A DNA stretch of 64,000 nt from Pseudomonas fluorescens (lineage in GTDB: Bacteria; Pseudomonadota; Gammaproteobacteria; Pseudomonadales; Pseudomonadaceae), in contig NZ_CP038438.1 of the NCBI RefSeq assembly GCF_004683905.1, positions 1,488,001 through 1,552,000 of the forward strand. The letters are read 5' to 3'. Position 1 is the first letter of the stretch, and each line of letters opens with the position of its first letter. The translations under genes and the position numbers were made by a program. Positions 15,866 to 25,243 of the stretch are shown here, one piece after another. Under the pieces are notes generated by a model, which was not told the DNA's origin, made no database searches, and saw only the letters and a program-made list of their open reading frames with translations.

Positions 15866-17372
15866 CGGCGATGGCGCGTTGCGCCGCCGCACGTTTGCGC
15901 CAGATGCGCAGCAGCGGCATCAGCAACATGATCGCGGTCAGGATCCACACGCCGAAAGTGATCGGGCTCGACCAGAGGATTTCCAGCGCACCGTTGGAAA
16001 TCGACAGCGCACGACGCAGGTTCTGCTCCATCAGCCCGCCGAGAATGAACCCCAGAAGCACCGGCGACAACGGGAAATCCAGCTTGCGCAGGATGTAGCC
16101 GAAGATACCGATGCCGACCATCAGGAACAGGTCGAAGGTGGTCGCATGCACGGCGTACACGCCGATTCCGGTGATGATCGCGATCACCGGCACCAGTGCC
16201 CAGTTCGGCACGGCGAGGATGCGGGTGAAGATGCGGATCATCGGGATGTTGAGGATCACCAGCATGATGTTGGCGATGAACAACGACGCGATCAGGCCCC
16301 AGACGATGTCCGGTTGCTGTTGGAACAGCAGCGGCCCCGGGGTGATGTTGTACAGCGACAGCGCGCCGATCATCACGGCGGTGGTGCCCGAACCGGGTAC
16401 GCCGAGGGTCAGCATCGGCACCAGCGCGCCACAGGCCGAAGCGCCGATCGCGGTCTCAGGAGCGGCGAGGCCACGGGCGTCACCCTGACCGAATTTGCCG
16501 CTGGCACCGGCGATGCGTTTTTCGGTCATGTAGGCCACGGCACTGGCCAACGTCGCGCCGGCACCCGGCAACACGCCCATGATGAAACCCAGCAGGCCGC
16601 AACGGATGTTCACCACGAACACCGACGCCGCTTCCTTGAAGTTGAACATCATGCGTCCGGTGGCTTTCACCGCTTCCTGGCCGCGATGGGTTTTTTCCAG
16701 CAGCAGGAGGATTTCACTGACCGAGAACAGACCCAGTACCAGCACCACGAACTGGATGCCGTCGGTCAGGTGAATGTTGTCGCCGGTGAAGCGGTATACG
16801 CCGCTGTTGGCGTCGATGCCAACGGTCGACAGAAACAGCCCGATCAGCGCCGCAATAAAAGTCTTCAGCGGACGATCACCGGCCATGCCGCCAAGGCAGA
16901 CGATCGCAAACACCATCAGCACGAAGTATTCCGCCGGGCCGAAGGCAATCGCCCATTTCGCCAGCAGCGGGGCGAACAGCACCATGCCGCAGGTGGCGAT
17001 GAACGCACCGATGAACGAACTCCATGCCGACAGCGACAGCGCGACACCGGCCAGACCCTGGCGCGCCATCGGATAACCGTCGAGGGTGGTCATCACGGTG
17101 GAGGCTTCGCCCGGAATGTTCAGCAGGATCGAGCTGATCCGCCCGCCGTATTCGCAGCCCAGATACACCGCCGCCAGCAGAATCAGCGCCGACTCCGGTG
17201 GCAGGCCGAGGGCGAAGGCGATCGGGATCAGCAGGGCCACGCCATTGATCGGACCCAGGCCCGGCAACAGCCCGACCACGGTGCCGATCAGCGTGCCGGC
17301 CAGGGCCGTGACCAGGTTGTACGGACTCAGCGCGACGCCGAAGCCCTGACCCAAATAACCGAGAGTATCCAT
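15858..17372 (-). CDS. tctA: Tripartite tricarboxylate transporter, large permease TctA
   Basis: 504 residues with about 12 membrane segments, the standard TctA length. The N-terminal motif GTLIGTVVGLLPGLGPINGVALLIP and the internal repeat MGVLPGAGATLASAVAYMTEKR are the duplicated G-rich substrate/cation loops of the family. ATG 17372 is separated from the tctB stop by a single base (TGATATG), indicating coupled translation. It forms the channel for tricarboxylates such as citrate delivered by the TctC binding protein. Confidence 0.95.
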   Translation of the reverse strand: MDTLGYLGQGFGVALSPYNLVTALAGTLIGTVVGLLPGLGPINGVALLIPIAFALGLPPESALILLAAVYLGCEYGGRISSILLNIPGEASTVMTTLDGYPMARQGLAGVALSLSAWSSFIGAFIATCGMVLFAPLLAKWAIAFGPAEYFVLMVFAIVCLGGMAGDRPLKTFIAALIGLFLSTVGIDANSGVYRFTGDNIHLTDGIQFVVLVLGLFSVSEILLLLEKTHRGQEAVKATGRMMFNFKEAASVFVVNIRCGLLGFIMGVLPGAGATLASAVAYMTEKRIAGASGKFGQGDARGLAAPETAIGASACGALVPMLTLGVPGSGTTAVMIGALSLYNITPGPLLFQQQPDIVWGLIASLFIANIMLVILNIPMIRIFTRILAVPNWALVPVIAIITGIGVYAVHATTFDLFLMVGIGIFGYILRKLDFPLSPVLLGFILGGLMEQNLRRALSISNGALEILWSSPITFGVWILTAIMLLMPLLRIWRKRAAAQRAIADV

Positions 17373-17373
17373 A

Positions 17374-17832
17374 TCAGTTCTCCAGAACGTCGAGCAGGCC
17401 CAGAGGCAGTGGAACGTCCATCAGACGGTCGAACAGCAGGTACAGACCGATGGCCATCAACGTTGTCACCAAAATGCTCGGTAGCCAGCGACCGCCATAC
17501 AGGCGCGCCATCGGGATGCCGATCAGGATGCTGCTGAGGATGAAGCCCAGCGGTTCGAACAGGCCGGCGAACACCAGCAGCAACAGCACGCAGATGCCGA
17601 TCTTGGTCAGGGTTTCGCGATCCAGCGGTGGCTCGTCTTCGCTGTGTTTGATCGGTGCCGGGCGGAACACCATGTACAGCAGCGCCACGCCCATCAGGCC
17701 GAGCATCAGCAGAGGAAAGGCGCGCGGGCCGACCGGTTCATAAGAAAAAGCCGCTTGATACGGCCACGCCATCAGCGCCAGGCCAACGCAGGCCAGCAAC
17801 AGCACCGAGGCGAAAATGCGTTGTAAGAGCAT
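17374..17832 (-). CDS. tctB: Tripartite tricarboxylate transporter, small permease TctB
   Basis: 152 residues, four membrane helices (about 3-25, 39-58, 80-110 split by GLFEPLGFILSS, and 118-140), as expected for TctB. The GPRAFPLLMLGLMGVALLYM segment is the conserved family core. Located between tctC (58 bases upstream) and tctA. Confidence 0.92.
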   Translation of the reverse strand: MLLQRIFASVLLLACVGLALMAWPYQAAFSYEPVGPRAFPLLMLGLMGVALLYMVFRPAPIKHSEDEPPLDRETLTKIGICVLLLLVFAGLFEPLGFILSSILIGIPMARLYGGRWLPSILVTTLMAIGLYLLFDRLMDVPLPLGLLDVLEN

Positions 17833-17890
17833 GGGAAACTCCTGTGCCGAGGCCTCGATGCGCGAGGCCGCAGCCGCTAGACAGAGACGA

Positions 17891-18868
17891 TCACTGAATC
17901 AGGCCGAACTCTTTGGCCAGCACTTTGTAGTCCGCGACCTGCTTCTTCACGTAGGTGTCCAGCTCCGGGCCGGTCATGGCGAACGGGAACAGTTCACGTT
18001 GATCGCGCAGCTTGGCGAAGTCGTCCGAGGCCAGCAGTTTGTCGAAGGCGTCTTTCCACCAGGCGTAGTCTTCGTCGCTGACTTTTGGCCCGAGGTAGAA
18101 ACCGCGCACCACCGGCCAGACGATGTCGTAGCCCTGCTCGCGCGCGGTCGGGATGTCTTTCATTTCCGGCTCGTCGATGCGCTTGTCGGCGAACACTGCG
18201 AGCAGCCGCATGTCACCGCTCTGGATGTGCGGCATGGAGTCGGAGATGTCGGTACTGCCGACCTGGATGTGACCGCCGAGCAGTGCAGTAGCGATTTCGC
18301 CGCCGCCTTCGAGGGCGACGTAACGCAGGTCACGCGGGTTGATTCCGGCAGCCTTGGCGATCAGTGCGGTCTGCATCCAGTCCTGGCTGCCGACGGTGCC
18401 GCCGGAACCGATGACCACGGAGCTCGGATCTTTCTTCAGGGCTTTGACCAGATCGTCGAGGGTCTTGTAGGGCGAATCGCTCTTCACCGCGATGGCGCCG
18501 TAACTGGTGCCGACGGCGGCCAGCCAGCGCACGTTGGTCTCGTCGAAACGACCGAACTTGCCTTGCGCCAGGTTCAGCAACGAACCGCTGGACCACGCCA
18601 CCAGCGTGCCGGCATCGGCCGGGCGCTGGGCGACGACCGCGTTGTACGCCACTGCGCCGACACCGCCGGGCATGTAGGTCACGCGCATCGGTTTGGTCAG
18701 CAGTTTTTCGTTGACCAGCGCGCTCTGCGCCAGTTTGCAAGTCAGGTCGAAACCACCGCCGGGGGAGGCCGGGGCGATGCATTCCGGACGTTTCGGTTCG
18801 GCCATCAATTGGCCGGCGAAGAGCATGACGCCAGCGGCCAGAGCAACTTTACGCAGTGATAAGTTCAT
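17891..18868 (-). CDS. tctC: Tricarboxylate-binding periplasmic protein TctC
   Basis: 325 residues with a signal peptide ending LMAEP (about residue 23). Bug/TctC-type substrate-binding protein: the mature N-terminus CIAPASPGGGFDLTCKL gives the conserved PGGGFD loop, MRVTYMPGGVGAVAYN the second ligand loop, and VVIGSGGTVGSQDWMQ the third. The specificity (citrate, cis-aconitate or other) cannot be assigned. It is the first transporter gene after the porin and probably the most highly expressed. Confidence 0.93.
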   Translation of the reverse strand: MNLSLRKVALAAGVMLFAGQLMAEPKRPECIAPASPGGGFDLTCKLAQSALVNEKLLTKPMRVTYMPGGVGAVAYNAVVAQRPADAGTLVAWSSGSLLNLAQGKFGRFDETNVRWLAAVGTSYGAIAVKSDSPYKTLDDLVKALKKDPSSVVIGSGGTVGSQDWMQTALIAKAAGINPRDLRYVALEGGGEIATALLGGHIQVGSTDISDSMPHIQSGDMRLLAVFADKRIDEPEMKDIPTAREQGYDIVWPVVRGFYLGPKVSDEDYAWWKDAFDKLLASDDFAKLRDQRELFPFAMTGPELDTYVKKQVADYKVLAKEFGLIQ

Positions 18869-18907
18869 CTATGTCTCCTTGGGAGTTGTTGTTATGGACG
18901 TACTGAA

Positions 18908-20200
18908 TTACCAAAGGGCAACGCTATAGCTCACCAGCAGACGCACTTCATCGGCATCGCGAGCGGAGTAGTTGGAACGGTAGGTGGCATTACGCAGGCG
19001 TACGGCAACGTCCTTCAGGGCGCCGCTTTGTACTACATATTTGATCTCGGTGTTGCGCTCCCACTCTTTGCCTTCTTCGCCATTCTTGAGCTTGATGTTG
19101 TCACCGCTCAGGTAACGGCTCATGAACGACAAGCCAGGGATGCCGAGGCGGGCGAAGTCGAAATCGTAACGCGCCTGCCAGGAGCGTTCTTCGGCGCCGG
19201 CGAAGTCGTTGATCTGCACGAAGTTGACCAGGTACGGGTCGCTGCCATCGACATAGGGGAACGCGCTGTCGCCGGACATGTGCTGATAACCGGCGGTGAA
19301 CTTGTGGCCGCTCAGGGCGTAGCTGACCAGACCGTTGAGCGAGCGGTTGTCGATCTCGCCACCCCGGGCCGCGCCCTGATCGTCACTGACCGCAAAGCGC
19401 AGGTCGGTGGCGAAGGTGCCCGGGCCCATCGGCCGCGAGGCGACCAGACCGAAGAAGTGCTGGTTATAAACTTCGTCGAGCTGGGCGAAGTGGTAACTGC
19501 CGGTGATCTTGTCGGTGAACTTGTAGTCCACGCCGGCAAAATCGAAATGCTTGCCGGCCACGGTGCCCGCGAAGCGGCTGTTCTTGTTGTTGAGGGCGAT
19601 GTCCTCGAAATCGGTGCTGTCGCGATCCTTGGCTTTCTCCAGACGCCCACCGGTGAAGGTCAGGTTCTTGATCTCCTTGGAGGTCAGCAAACCACCTTCG
19701 AACGTCTGCGGCAGGATGCGCCCGTCATTCGGTTTGAGGATCGGCAGTTCGGGAATCAGGCTGCCGATTTTCAGTTCGGTGGCGGAGATTTTCACTTTGC
19801 CGGTCAGGCCGACTTTCGAGTATTCGTTCGCCGCGCGCCCGTCATCGTGGGTCGGCAACAGGCCGGTGCCGGTACGATCCGGGCTCGAATCAAGTTTGAC
19901 CCCGAGCATGCCCAGCGCATCGACACCGAAGCCCACGGTGCCGTCGGTGTAACCCGATTGCAGGTTGAGCATGAAACCCTGCGCCCATTCATCACGCTTG
20001 CTTTGCTGGGCACTGGTGCCGTCGCGAAAGTCGCGGTTGAAGTACATGTTGCGGGTTTCGAAGGTGGCGGAACTGTCTTTGATGAAGTCGGCGTAGCTCA
20101 ACGGTGAGAAACCGGCGAGGGCAGCGGTGCTGGCGAGGGTGGCGTGGCGCAAACGAGAAGGACGAACAGGCGTAGAAGCCTTGGTCTGCAAGGACGGCAT
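18908..20200 (-). CDS. OprD-family porin (OpdH-like)
   Basis: 430 residues, typical OprD length. A signal sequence spans roughly residues 15-37 (ending SYAD) after an unusually long polar start. The mature beginning FIKDSSATFETRNMYFNRDFRDG is diagnostic for the OprD family, and the protein ends in an outer-membrane beta-signal (VRLLVSYSVALW, terminal Trp). Linkage to tctCBA and to TctDE supports an OpdH-like tricarboxylate channel, which is inference from P. aeruginosa organisation. Transcribed divergently from tctD. Confidence 0.92.
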   Translation of the reverse strand: MPSLQTKASTPVRPSRLRHATLASTAALAGFSPLSYADFIKDSSATFETRNMYFNRDFRDGTSAQQSKRDEWAQGFMLNLQSGYTDGTVGFGVDALGMLGVKLDSSPDRTGTGLLPTHDDGRAANEYSKVGLTGKVKISATELKIGSLIPELPILKPNDGRILPQTFEGGLLTSKEIKNLTFTGGRLEKAKDRDSTDFEDIALNNKNSRFAGTVAGKHFDFAGVDYKFTDKITGSYHFAQLDEVYNQHFFGLVASRPMGPGTFATDLRFAVSDDQGAARGGEIDNRSLNGLVSYALSGHKFTAGYQHMSGDSAFPYVDGSDPYLVNFVQINDFAGAEERSWQARYDFDFARLGIPGLSFMSRYLSGDNIKLKNGEEGKEWERNTEIKYVVQSGALKDVAVRLRNATYRSNYSARDADEVRLLVSYSVALW

Positions 20201-20436
20201 GCGGGTGTACTCCGTTTATTGTTCTTATTGGTCGAAAACGCTTCGAGGCGTTTTTCGTATCGCTGTGTGGCAGCAGCGACGGCAGTCGAAACTGTCCGTG
20301 ACCGGACTCTAACGGGCTAACCTTTCACTAACCTTTCAGCTGGATTTCGCGGGTTTCGGGCTTCACAGCGGCGGTTGCGGCTGTAAACTCCGCGGCAAAG
20401 AATGGCGTCGGCCATCCCTGAATGAGGTAGAGATCC

Positions 20437-21108
20437 ATGCGTGTTCTGCTCGTCGAAGACCATTTGCAACTGGCCGAAAGCGTCGCCCAGGCGCTCAAGA
20501 GCACCGGTCTGACCGTGGACGTGTTGCACGATGGCGTGGCCGCCGACCTGGCGCTGGGCAGCGAGGAATACGCGATGGCGATCCTCGATGTCGGCCTGCC
20601 GCGCATGGACGGTTTCGAGGTGCTGGCGCGCCTGCGCGCACGTGGCAAGAACCTGCCGGTGTTGATGCTGACAGCGCGCAGCGATGTGAAGGACCGCGTA
20701 CACGGCTTGAATCTCGGCGCTGACGATTACCTGGCCAAACCGTTCGAACTGACCGAGCTCGAAGCCCGGGTCAAAGCCCTGTTGCGGCGCAGTGTGCTCG
20801 GTGGCGAGCGTCAGCAGCGCTGCGGCGTGCTGGCCTACGATCTCGACACCCGACGCTTTAGTCTCGGCGAAGAACTGCTGACTCTGACCTCCCGCGAACA
20901 AGCCGTGCTCGAAGCGTTGATCGCCCGCCCGGGTCGGGTGATGAGCAAGGAGCAACTCGCCGCACAGGTGTTCGGTCTCGACGAAGAAGCCAGCCCCGAT
21001 GCCATCGAAATCTACGTGCATCGCCTGCGCAAGAAACTCGACGGCCAACCGGTGGCGATTGTGACCTTCCGTGGCCTCGGTTACTTGCTGGAAAGTCGCG
21101 ATGCATAA
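20437..21108 (+). CDS. tctD: OmpR-family response regulator TctD
   Basis: 223 residues: receiver domain (1-118) with Asp51 as phosphorylation site in AILDVGLPRMDG and Lys101 in DDYLAKPFE, then a winged-helix DNA-binding domain (about 128-220, IEIYVHRLRKKLDG ... TFRGLGYLL). Divergent from the porin-tctCBA operon it presumably controls. The stop overlaps the start of tctE by 8 bases. Confidence 0.92.
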   Translation: MRVLLVEDHLQLAESVAQALKSTGLTVDVLHDGVAADLALGSEEYAMAILDVGLPRMDGFEVLARLRARGKNLPVLMLTARSDVKDRVHGLNLGADDYLAKPFELTELEARVKALLRRSVLGGERQQRCGVLAYDLDTRRFSLGEELLTLTSREQAVLEALIARPGRVMSKEQLAAQVFGLDEEASPDAIEIYVHRLRKKLDGQPVAIVTFRGLGYLLESRDA

Positions 21109-22486
21109 GCCCAGCAGCCTGCGCTGGCGGTTGCTGTGGAACCTCGCGTTGTTGCTGGTGGTGTTGATGCTCGCCAGTGGTCTGAGCGCATACTGGAACG
21201 GGCGCGAAGCTGCCGACACGGCTTACGACCGAACCCTGTTGGCCTCGGCGCGAACCATTGCCGCCGGCCTGTCGCAGCGCGACGGCACGCTCAGCGCCGA
21301 CGTGCCCTACGTGGCGCTGGACACCTTCGCTTACGACAGCGCCGGGCGGATTTACTACCAGGTCAACGACATCCACCAGAAGCTGATTTCCGGCTACGAA
21401 AACCTGCCCGGACCACCACCCGGTACGCCGAGAACCGACGATTATCCAGCGCTCGCGCGCTTCTATAACGCGACCTATCGCGGGCAGAACGTGCGCGTGG
21501 TCAGCCTGCTCAAAGCGGTCACCGAACCGAACATGAACGGCATGGCGGAAATCCGTGTCGCCGAAACCGACGAGGCGCGAGTCAGCATGGCCCGCAGTCT
21601 GGCGGCCGATACGCTGCTGCGTCTGGGCATGCTCGCCATCGGCGCCTTGTTGCTGGTGTGGTTTGCGGTGAGTGCCGCGCTGCGCCCGCTGGAGCGTTTG
21701 CGCACGGCGGTGGAGGAGCGTCAGCCGGATGATTTGCGGCCGCTGCCGCTGGTGGAAGTGCAACATGAATTGTGGCCGCTGGTGCGCGCGCTCAATCACT
21801 TCACCGAACGCTTGCGCGGGCAGTTCGAGCGGCAGGCGCAGTTCATCGCCGATGCCGCCCACGAACTGCGCACGCCACTGGCGGCGTTGAAGGCGCGGCT
21901 GGAACTGGGGCTGCGTTCGACTGAAGCGGAAACCTGGCGCACAACCCTGGAATCCTCTGCGCAAAGCACTGATCGCCTGACCCATCTGGCCAATCAACTG
22001 CTGTCGCTGGCGCGGGTGGAAAACGGTGCCCGGGCGATTGCCGAGGGCGGCGCGCAACTGCTCGATCTGAGTCAGTTGGCCCGCGAGCTGGGCATGGCCA
22101 TGGCGCCGTTGGCTCATGCACGCGGGGTCGCGCTAGCGCTGGAGGCGGATGAACCGGTGTGGCTGCGCGGTGAGCCGACGTTGCTCAATGAACTGCTGAG
22201 CAATCTGGTGGACAACGCACTGGCGCATACGCCACCGGGCGGCAACGTGATTCTGCGGGTCGCGGCGCCCGCGGTGCTTGAGGTTGAAGATGACGGGCCG
22301 GGCATTCCGCTGGACGAGCGTGATCGGGTGTTTGAACGCTTCTATCGGCGCAATCAGCAGGTTGCGGGCTCAGGGTTGGGGCTGGCGATCGTCGGAGAGA
22401 TCTGCCGGGCGCATCTGGCGCAGATCACCTTGCACGATGGAGAGCAGGCCGGTTTGAAGGTTCGGGTGAGTTTTATTGCTGGATAA
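21101..22486 (+). CDS. tctE: Sensor histidine kinase TctE
   Basis: 461 residues from ATG 21101, inside the end of tctD. Two membrane helices (about 10-30 and 172-192) bracket a periplasmic sensor of ~140 residues that contains the TctE-like segment AYDSAGRIYYQVND. HAMP-like linker, then the phosphoacceptor His254 in AAHELRTPLAALKARLE. ATP-binding motifs: N box NLVDNALAHTPPGG, G1 DDGPGIP, G2 GSGLGLAIV. Sensor of external tricarboxylates by analogy with Salmonella TctE. Confidence 0.92.
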   Translation: MHKPSSLRWRLLWNLALLLVVLMLASGLSAYWNGREAADTAYDRTLLASARTIAAGLSQRDGTLSADVPYVALDTFAYDSAGRIYYQVNDIHQKLISGYENLPGPPPGTPRTDDYPALARFYNATYRGQNVRVVSLLKAVTEPNMNGMAEIRVAETDEARVSMARSLAADTLLRLGMLAIGALLLVWFAVSAALRPLERLRTAVEERQPDDLRPLPLVEVQHELWPLVRALNHFTERLRGQFERQAQFIADAAHELRTPLAALKARLELGLRSTEAETWRTTLESSAQSTDRLTHLANQLLSLARVENGARAIAEGGAQLLDLSQLARELGMAMAPLAHARGVALALEADEPVWLRGEPTLLNELLSNLVDNALAHTPPGGNVILRVAAPAVLEVEDDGPGIPLDERDRVFERFYRRNQQVAGSGLGLAIVGEICRAHLAQITLHDGEQAGLKVRVSFIAG

Positions 22487-22508
22487 ATGTGGTGTTGGTG
22501 CGGGCCTC

Positions 22509-22583
22509 TTCGCGAGCAAGCCCGCTCCCACAGGGGGGCCACGCCGTACACAAATCCCCTGTGGGAGCGGGCTTGCTCGCGAA
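22509..22583. repeat. REPIN, GTGGGAGCGGGCTTGC type
   Basis: Perfect 23-base arms at 22509-22531 and 22561-22583, inward dyad CACAGGGG / CCCCTGTG. Lies between convergent tctE and the HDOD gene. Confidence 0.9.
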
Positions 22584-22603
22584 GGCCGCGCCGCGGTTCC
22601 GGA

Positions 22604-23425
22604 TCAGTAAAACATCGTCCGCGATTCTTCCAGATCCGCGCACAATTCCTTGTTCTCCGGATCGATCCCAAGCTTCCTGAACGCCGGCACGCTGAGCGGA
22701 TCGATCCGCGCAATCGGATGATCGCTGTCCTTGTGGCAATACAGGCTCGCCACCTGCACCAGATCGACGTAATCGAGGTGTGCCGAGTCGCGTTTGAAAT
22801 CCAGATACAGCCCCGGCAACGCCACCAGTTGCTCGGGAAATTCCCAGACCCGCAACAACTTGTCGCCCAGCAGCGGGTGAATGTGGTCGATCACATGGTT
22901 GAGGCTGACCGGGTCTGAAAGCAGTTCGTAGTGATCTTCGGCGTATGTGAGGATCGGCAATACGCCGATCTGATGCACCAGCCCGCCCAACGCCGCCTGA
23001 TCAGGTTTGAGTTGGGTGTGCCGACGGCACAGGGCGTAGCTGACGCCGGCGATCTCCAGGCTCTTGCGCCAGACTTCGCGCATCTTCTGTTCGACCACCT
23101 CGGAGCGGGCGTGGAAGATCTGTTCCATCACCAGGCCGATCGCCAGGTTGCTGCTGTAGTTCACCCCCAGTCGGGTGATCGCGGTGTGCAGGTCGGTGAC
23201 TTCCTGGGTCGCGCGCAGCAACGGGCTGTTGACCACTTTGATCAGGCGTGCCGACAGCGCCGTGTCGCGGCCAATCACTTTGCTCAGGTCGCTGACACTG
23301 ATCTCCGGGTCTTCGGCGGCCTTGCGAATTTGCAGGGCCACTTCCGGTAACGTTGGCAGAACCAGGTCATCGTTATCGATGGCCTCAACCAAATCCTGTT
23401 GGACCTTATCCGCCAGCTCGCTCAT
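22604..23425 (-). CDS. HDOD domain protein
   Basis: 273 residues, most of it one HDOD domain (about 22-215). The opening LPTLPEVALQIRKAAEDPEISVSDLSKVIGRD and the following SARLIKVVNSPLL are characteristic. The HD residues are replaced as usual in this non-catalytic relative of HD-GYP phosphodiesterases (GLVHQIGVLPIL). HDOD proteins act as signalling scaffolds; no partner domain is present. Starts 35 bases downstream of ygfZ and may share its transcript. Confidence 0.9.
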   Translation of the reverse strand: MSELADKVQQDLVEAIDNDDLVLPTLPEVALQIRKAAEDPEISVSDLSKVIGRDTALSARLIKVVNSPLLRATQEVTDLHTAITRLGVNYSSNLAIGLVMEQIFHARSEVVEQKMREVWRKSLEIAGVSYALCRRHTQLKPDQAALGGLVHQIGVLPILTYAEDHYELLSDPVSLNHVIDHIHPLLGDKLLRVWEFPEQLVALPGLYLDFKRDSAHLDYVDLVQVASLYCHKDSDHPIARIDPLSVPAFRKLGIDPENKELCADLEESRTMFY

Positions 23426-23460
23426 GTAGATTCTCTAGGGTGTTGCAACAAAAGCTGCGA

Positions 23461-24402
23461 TCAGCGCTGGATTTCGCGGTCGCGATCCAGTTCGTAGGGC
23501 AGGTCGAGCAAATGCAGGGCTGGCCCCTCAAGGGCGCCCAGGTGCAGATCACCCGCTTCGGCAGCTTCGGCCTGCAACACCGCCAGCAGTTCAATCTTTT
23601 CTGCGGCGCGGGCGGCAATCACCACTTCGCCGATGGCGCTGCTGTGGCTTGGGGCGAACAGCGGGGTGCCCGGCTCTGGCAGTTCAGTCGCGTCAAGTTC
23701 TACGCGATAGAGGCGACGCTTGAGCTTGCCCAGGTACTGCATGCGCGCGACGATTTCCTGGCCGGTGTAGCAACCTTTCTTGAAACTCACGCCACCGACG
23801 GCCTGCAGGTTGAGCATCTGCGGGATGAACAACTCGCGGGTGGTCGGCATGACCTGACCGATACCGGCGCGAATCTGCCCCAGCAGCCATTGGTTCAATT
23901 CGCCTTCAGGCAGGGCGGCGGACAGTTTGGCCTTGATGGCATCGGCTTGATCGGCCGGTACCCAGAGTTCGGCGCGATCCGGCGAGACGCGAATCGCGAT
24001 CAGGCCTGCGTTGCGCACCACGCTGTCGGTTTCGCCTGGCAGGTTCAGACCCAGGCTGGCCAACGCGGCGTCGCCGTGCTCCAGGCCAAAACGCATCCAG
24101 GCGGCGCTTTCGTCGGTCAGTTTGGACTTGGAGAACACCGCGTACTTTTTCAGGTCAGCCAGTTGTGGCTCCAGCAGTTCACTGGCCATTGCCAGCAGCA
24201 CGCCGTCACCTTCGAGCAGAATGCGGAAGCTCGACTGCATCCGGCCTTTTTGCGTGCAGCGCGCGCCCAGGCTGGCCTGGCTGTCGCTGAGGTAATTGAT
24301 GTTGCAGGTCAATTGGCCTTGCAGGAATTTGCCGGCATCCACGCCGCGAACCGCGAGTACGCCTTCATGAGACAGGGTGCAGAAAAAAGCAGAATCGGCC
24401 AT
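23461..24402 (-). CDS. ygfZ: Folate-dependent Fe-S assembly protein YgfZ
   Basis: 313 residues, GcvT-like tetrahydrofolate-binding fold. The defining motif KGCYTGQE has Cys211, needed for YgfZ function in maintaining certain Fe-S enzymes (family knowledge). The N-terminal FLQGQLTCNINYL and RCTQKGRMQSSFRI segments match. Divergent from sdhE, as in many gamma-proteobacteria, which supports the assignment. Confidence 0.93.
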   Translation of the reverse strand: MADSAFFCTLSHEGVLAVRGVDAGKFLQGQLTCNINYLSDSQASLGARCTQKGRMQSSFRILLEGDGVLLAMASELLEPQLADLKKYAVFSKSKLTDESAAWMRFGLEHGDAALASLGLNLPGETDSVVRNAGLIAIRVSPDRAELWVPADQADAIKAKLSAALPEGELNQWLLGQIRAGIGQVMPTTRELFIPQMLNLQAVGGVSFKKGCYTGQEIVARMQYLGKLKRRLYRVELDATELPEPGTPLFAPSHSSAIGEVVIAARAAEKIELLAVLQAEAAEAGDLHLGALEGPALHLLDLPYELDRDREIQR

Positions 24403-24522
24403 GGGTCATCGCAGGGTAAAAAAGTCTGGGGCACATCATAAGGGCGCGTTGTTGAAATGGGTAGTTGATAAAGGATCGGTGGTGCCCGACCAAAGCCGAC
24501 TGTGCGACCCGCGCCGGGGCTG

Positions 24523-24528
24523 TATACT
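24523..24528 (+). promoter_or_regulatory. Probable -10 element for sdhE
   Basis: TATACT preceded by TG one base earlier (extended -10, TGTATACT) and followed by a GCGCGCC discriminator, 24 bases before the sdhE start. No clear -35 was found. Confidence 0.45.
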
Positions 24529-24552
24529 GCGCGCCTATTTGAGGAGGGCTCC

Positions 24553-24807
24553 ATGGTCGAACAAGTTGAACTCAATCGCCTCTTCTGGCACAGCCGCCGT
24601 GGCATGCTGGAACTTGACGTGCTGCTGGTGCCGTTCGTGAAAGAGGTCTATCCGCACCTCAACCAGGTCGATCGCGACTTGTATGTCCGTCTGCTGACCT
24701 GTGAGGATCAGGACATGTTCGGCTGGTTCATGGAGCGCAGTGAGTCCGAAGACCCTGAGCTGCAGCGCATGGTCCGGATGATCCTGGACCGTGTTCAGCC
24801 CAAGTAA
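24553..24807 (+). CDS. sdhE: Succinate dehydrogenase flavinylation factor SdhE
   Basis: 84 residues from ATG 24553, after GAGGAGGGCTCC. The hallmark RGxxE motif is R16-G17-M-L-E20, which contacts the flavoprotein during covalent FAD attachment to SdhA/FrdA. The rest ([13 protein letters not shown] ... LQRMVRMIL) is the compact helical SdhE fold. Its end overlaps ygfX by 17 bases, conserving the sdhE-ygfX pair of E. coli. Confidence 0.93.
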   Translation: MVEQVELNRLFWHSRRGMLELDVLLVPFVKEVYPHLNQVDRDLYVRLLTCEDQDMFGWFMERSESEDPELQRMVRMILDRVQPK

Positions 24808-25243
24808 TACGTTCGAATGCCGCTGGCATGCCTCTCGGCAGTTGCTGGCGGCGTATCTGTTGACCCAGGCGTTCGCGCTGGGTGTGTTGTTTCTCCTGTC
24901 GATTCCACTCTGGGCCTGTCTGCTCGGGGCTTTCGCCTGTCTGCTGCACGCCGTGTGGGTGTTGCCACGGCAGATTCTGCTGACGCATCCGCAGGCTTTT
25001 TGCCGATTGCGCCGCGATGCCGATGGCTGGCAATTGTGGAATCAGGCGGGCGGCTGGCAAGCAGTCCAACTGCGCCCTGACAGCCTGGCGTTGCCGTTGA
25101 TCGTGGTGCTGCGCTTTCGTTTGCGCGGGGAGCGGCGGGTGCGCTCGATCTGTGTACCGCGAGACTCGCAGGCAGCGGATGTGCACCGACGCCTGCGAGT
25201 GCGGCTCAAGTTCAGCCGGCGTAGGTGGGCGGCACCAGAATAG
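24791..25243 (+). CDS. ygfX: YgfX-like small membrane protein
   Basis: 150 residues from GTG 24791, inside the end of sdhE. Two hydrophobic segments (about 18-60) precede a C-terminal soluble domain with [32 protein letters not shown], the pattern of YgfX/CptA-type proteins. In E. coli YgfX (CptA) was reported as a membrane toxin with SdhE (CptB) as partner, while other work favours a role with SdhE in respiration; neither can be decided here. Its last 32 bases overlap the convergent nadB 3' end. Confidence 0.82.
   Translation: MFSPSNTFECRWHASRQLLAAYLLTQAFALGVLFLLSIPLWACLLGAFACLLHAVWVLPRQILLTHPQAFCRLRRDADGWQLWNQAGGWQAVQLRPDSLALPLIVVLRFRLRGERRVRSICVPRDSQAADVHRRLRVRLKFSRRRWAAPE

Noticed and set aside
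15642..17537. 631-codon plus-strand open frame opposite tctA/abrB
   Set aside because: It is a shadow of the GC-rich minus-strand genes: no ribosome site, composition of Gln/His/Arg/Asp typical of antisense frames, and both opposite genes have clear family motifs.
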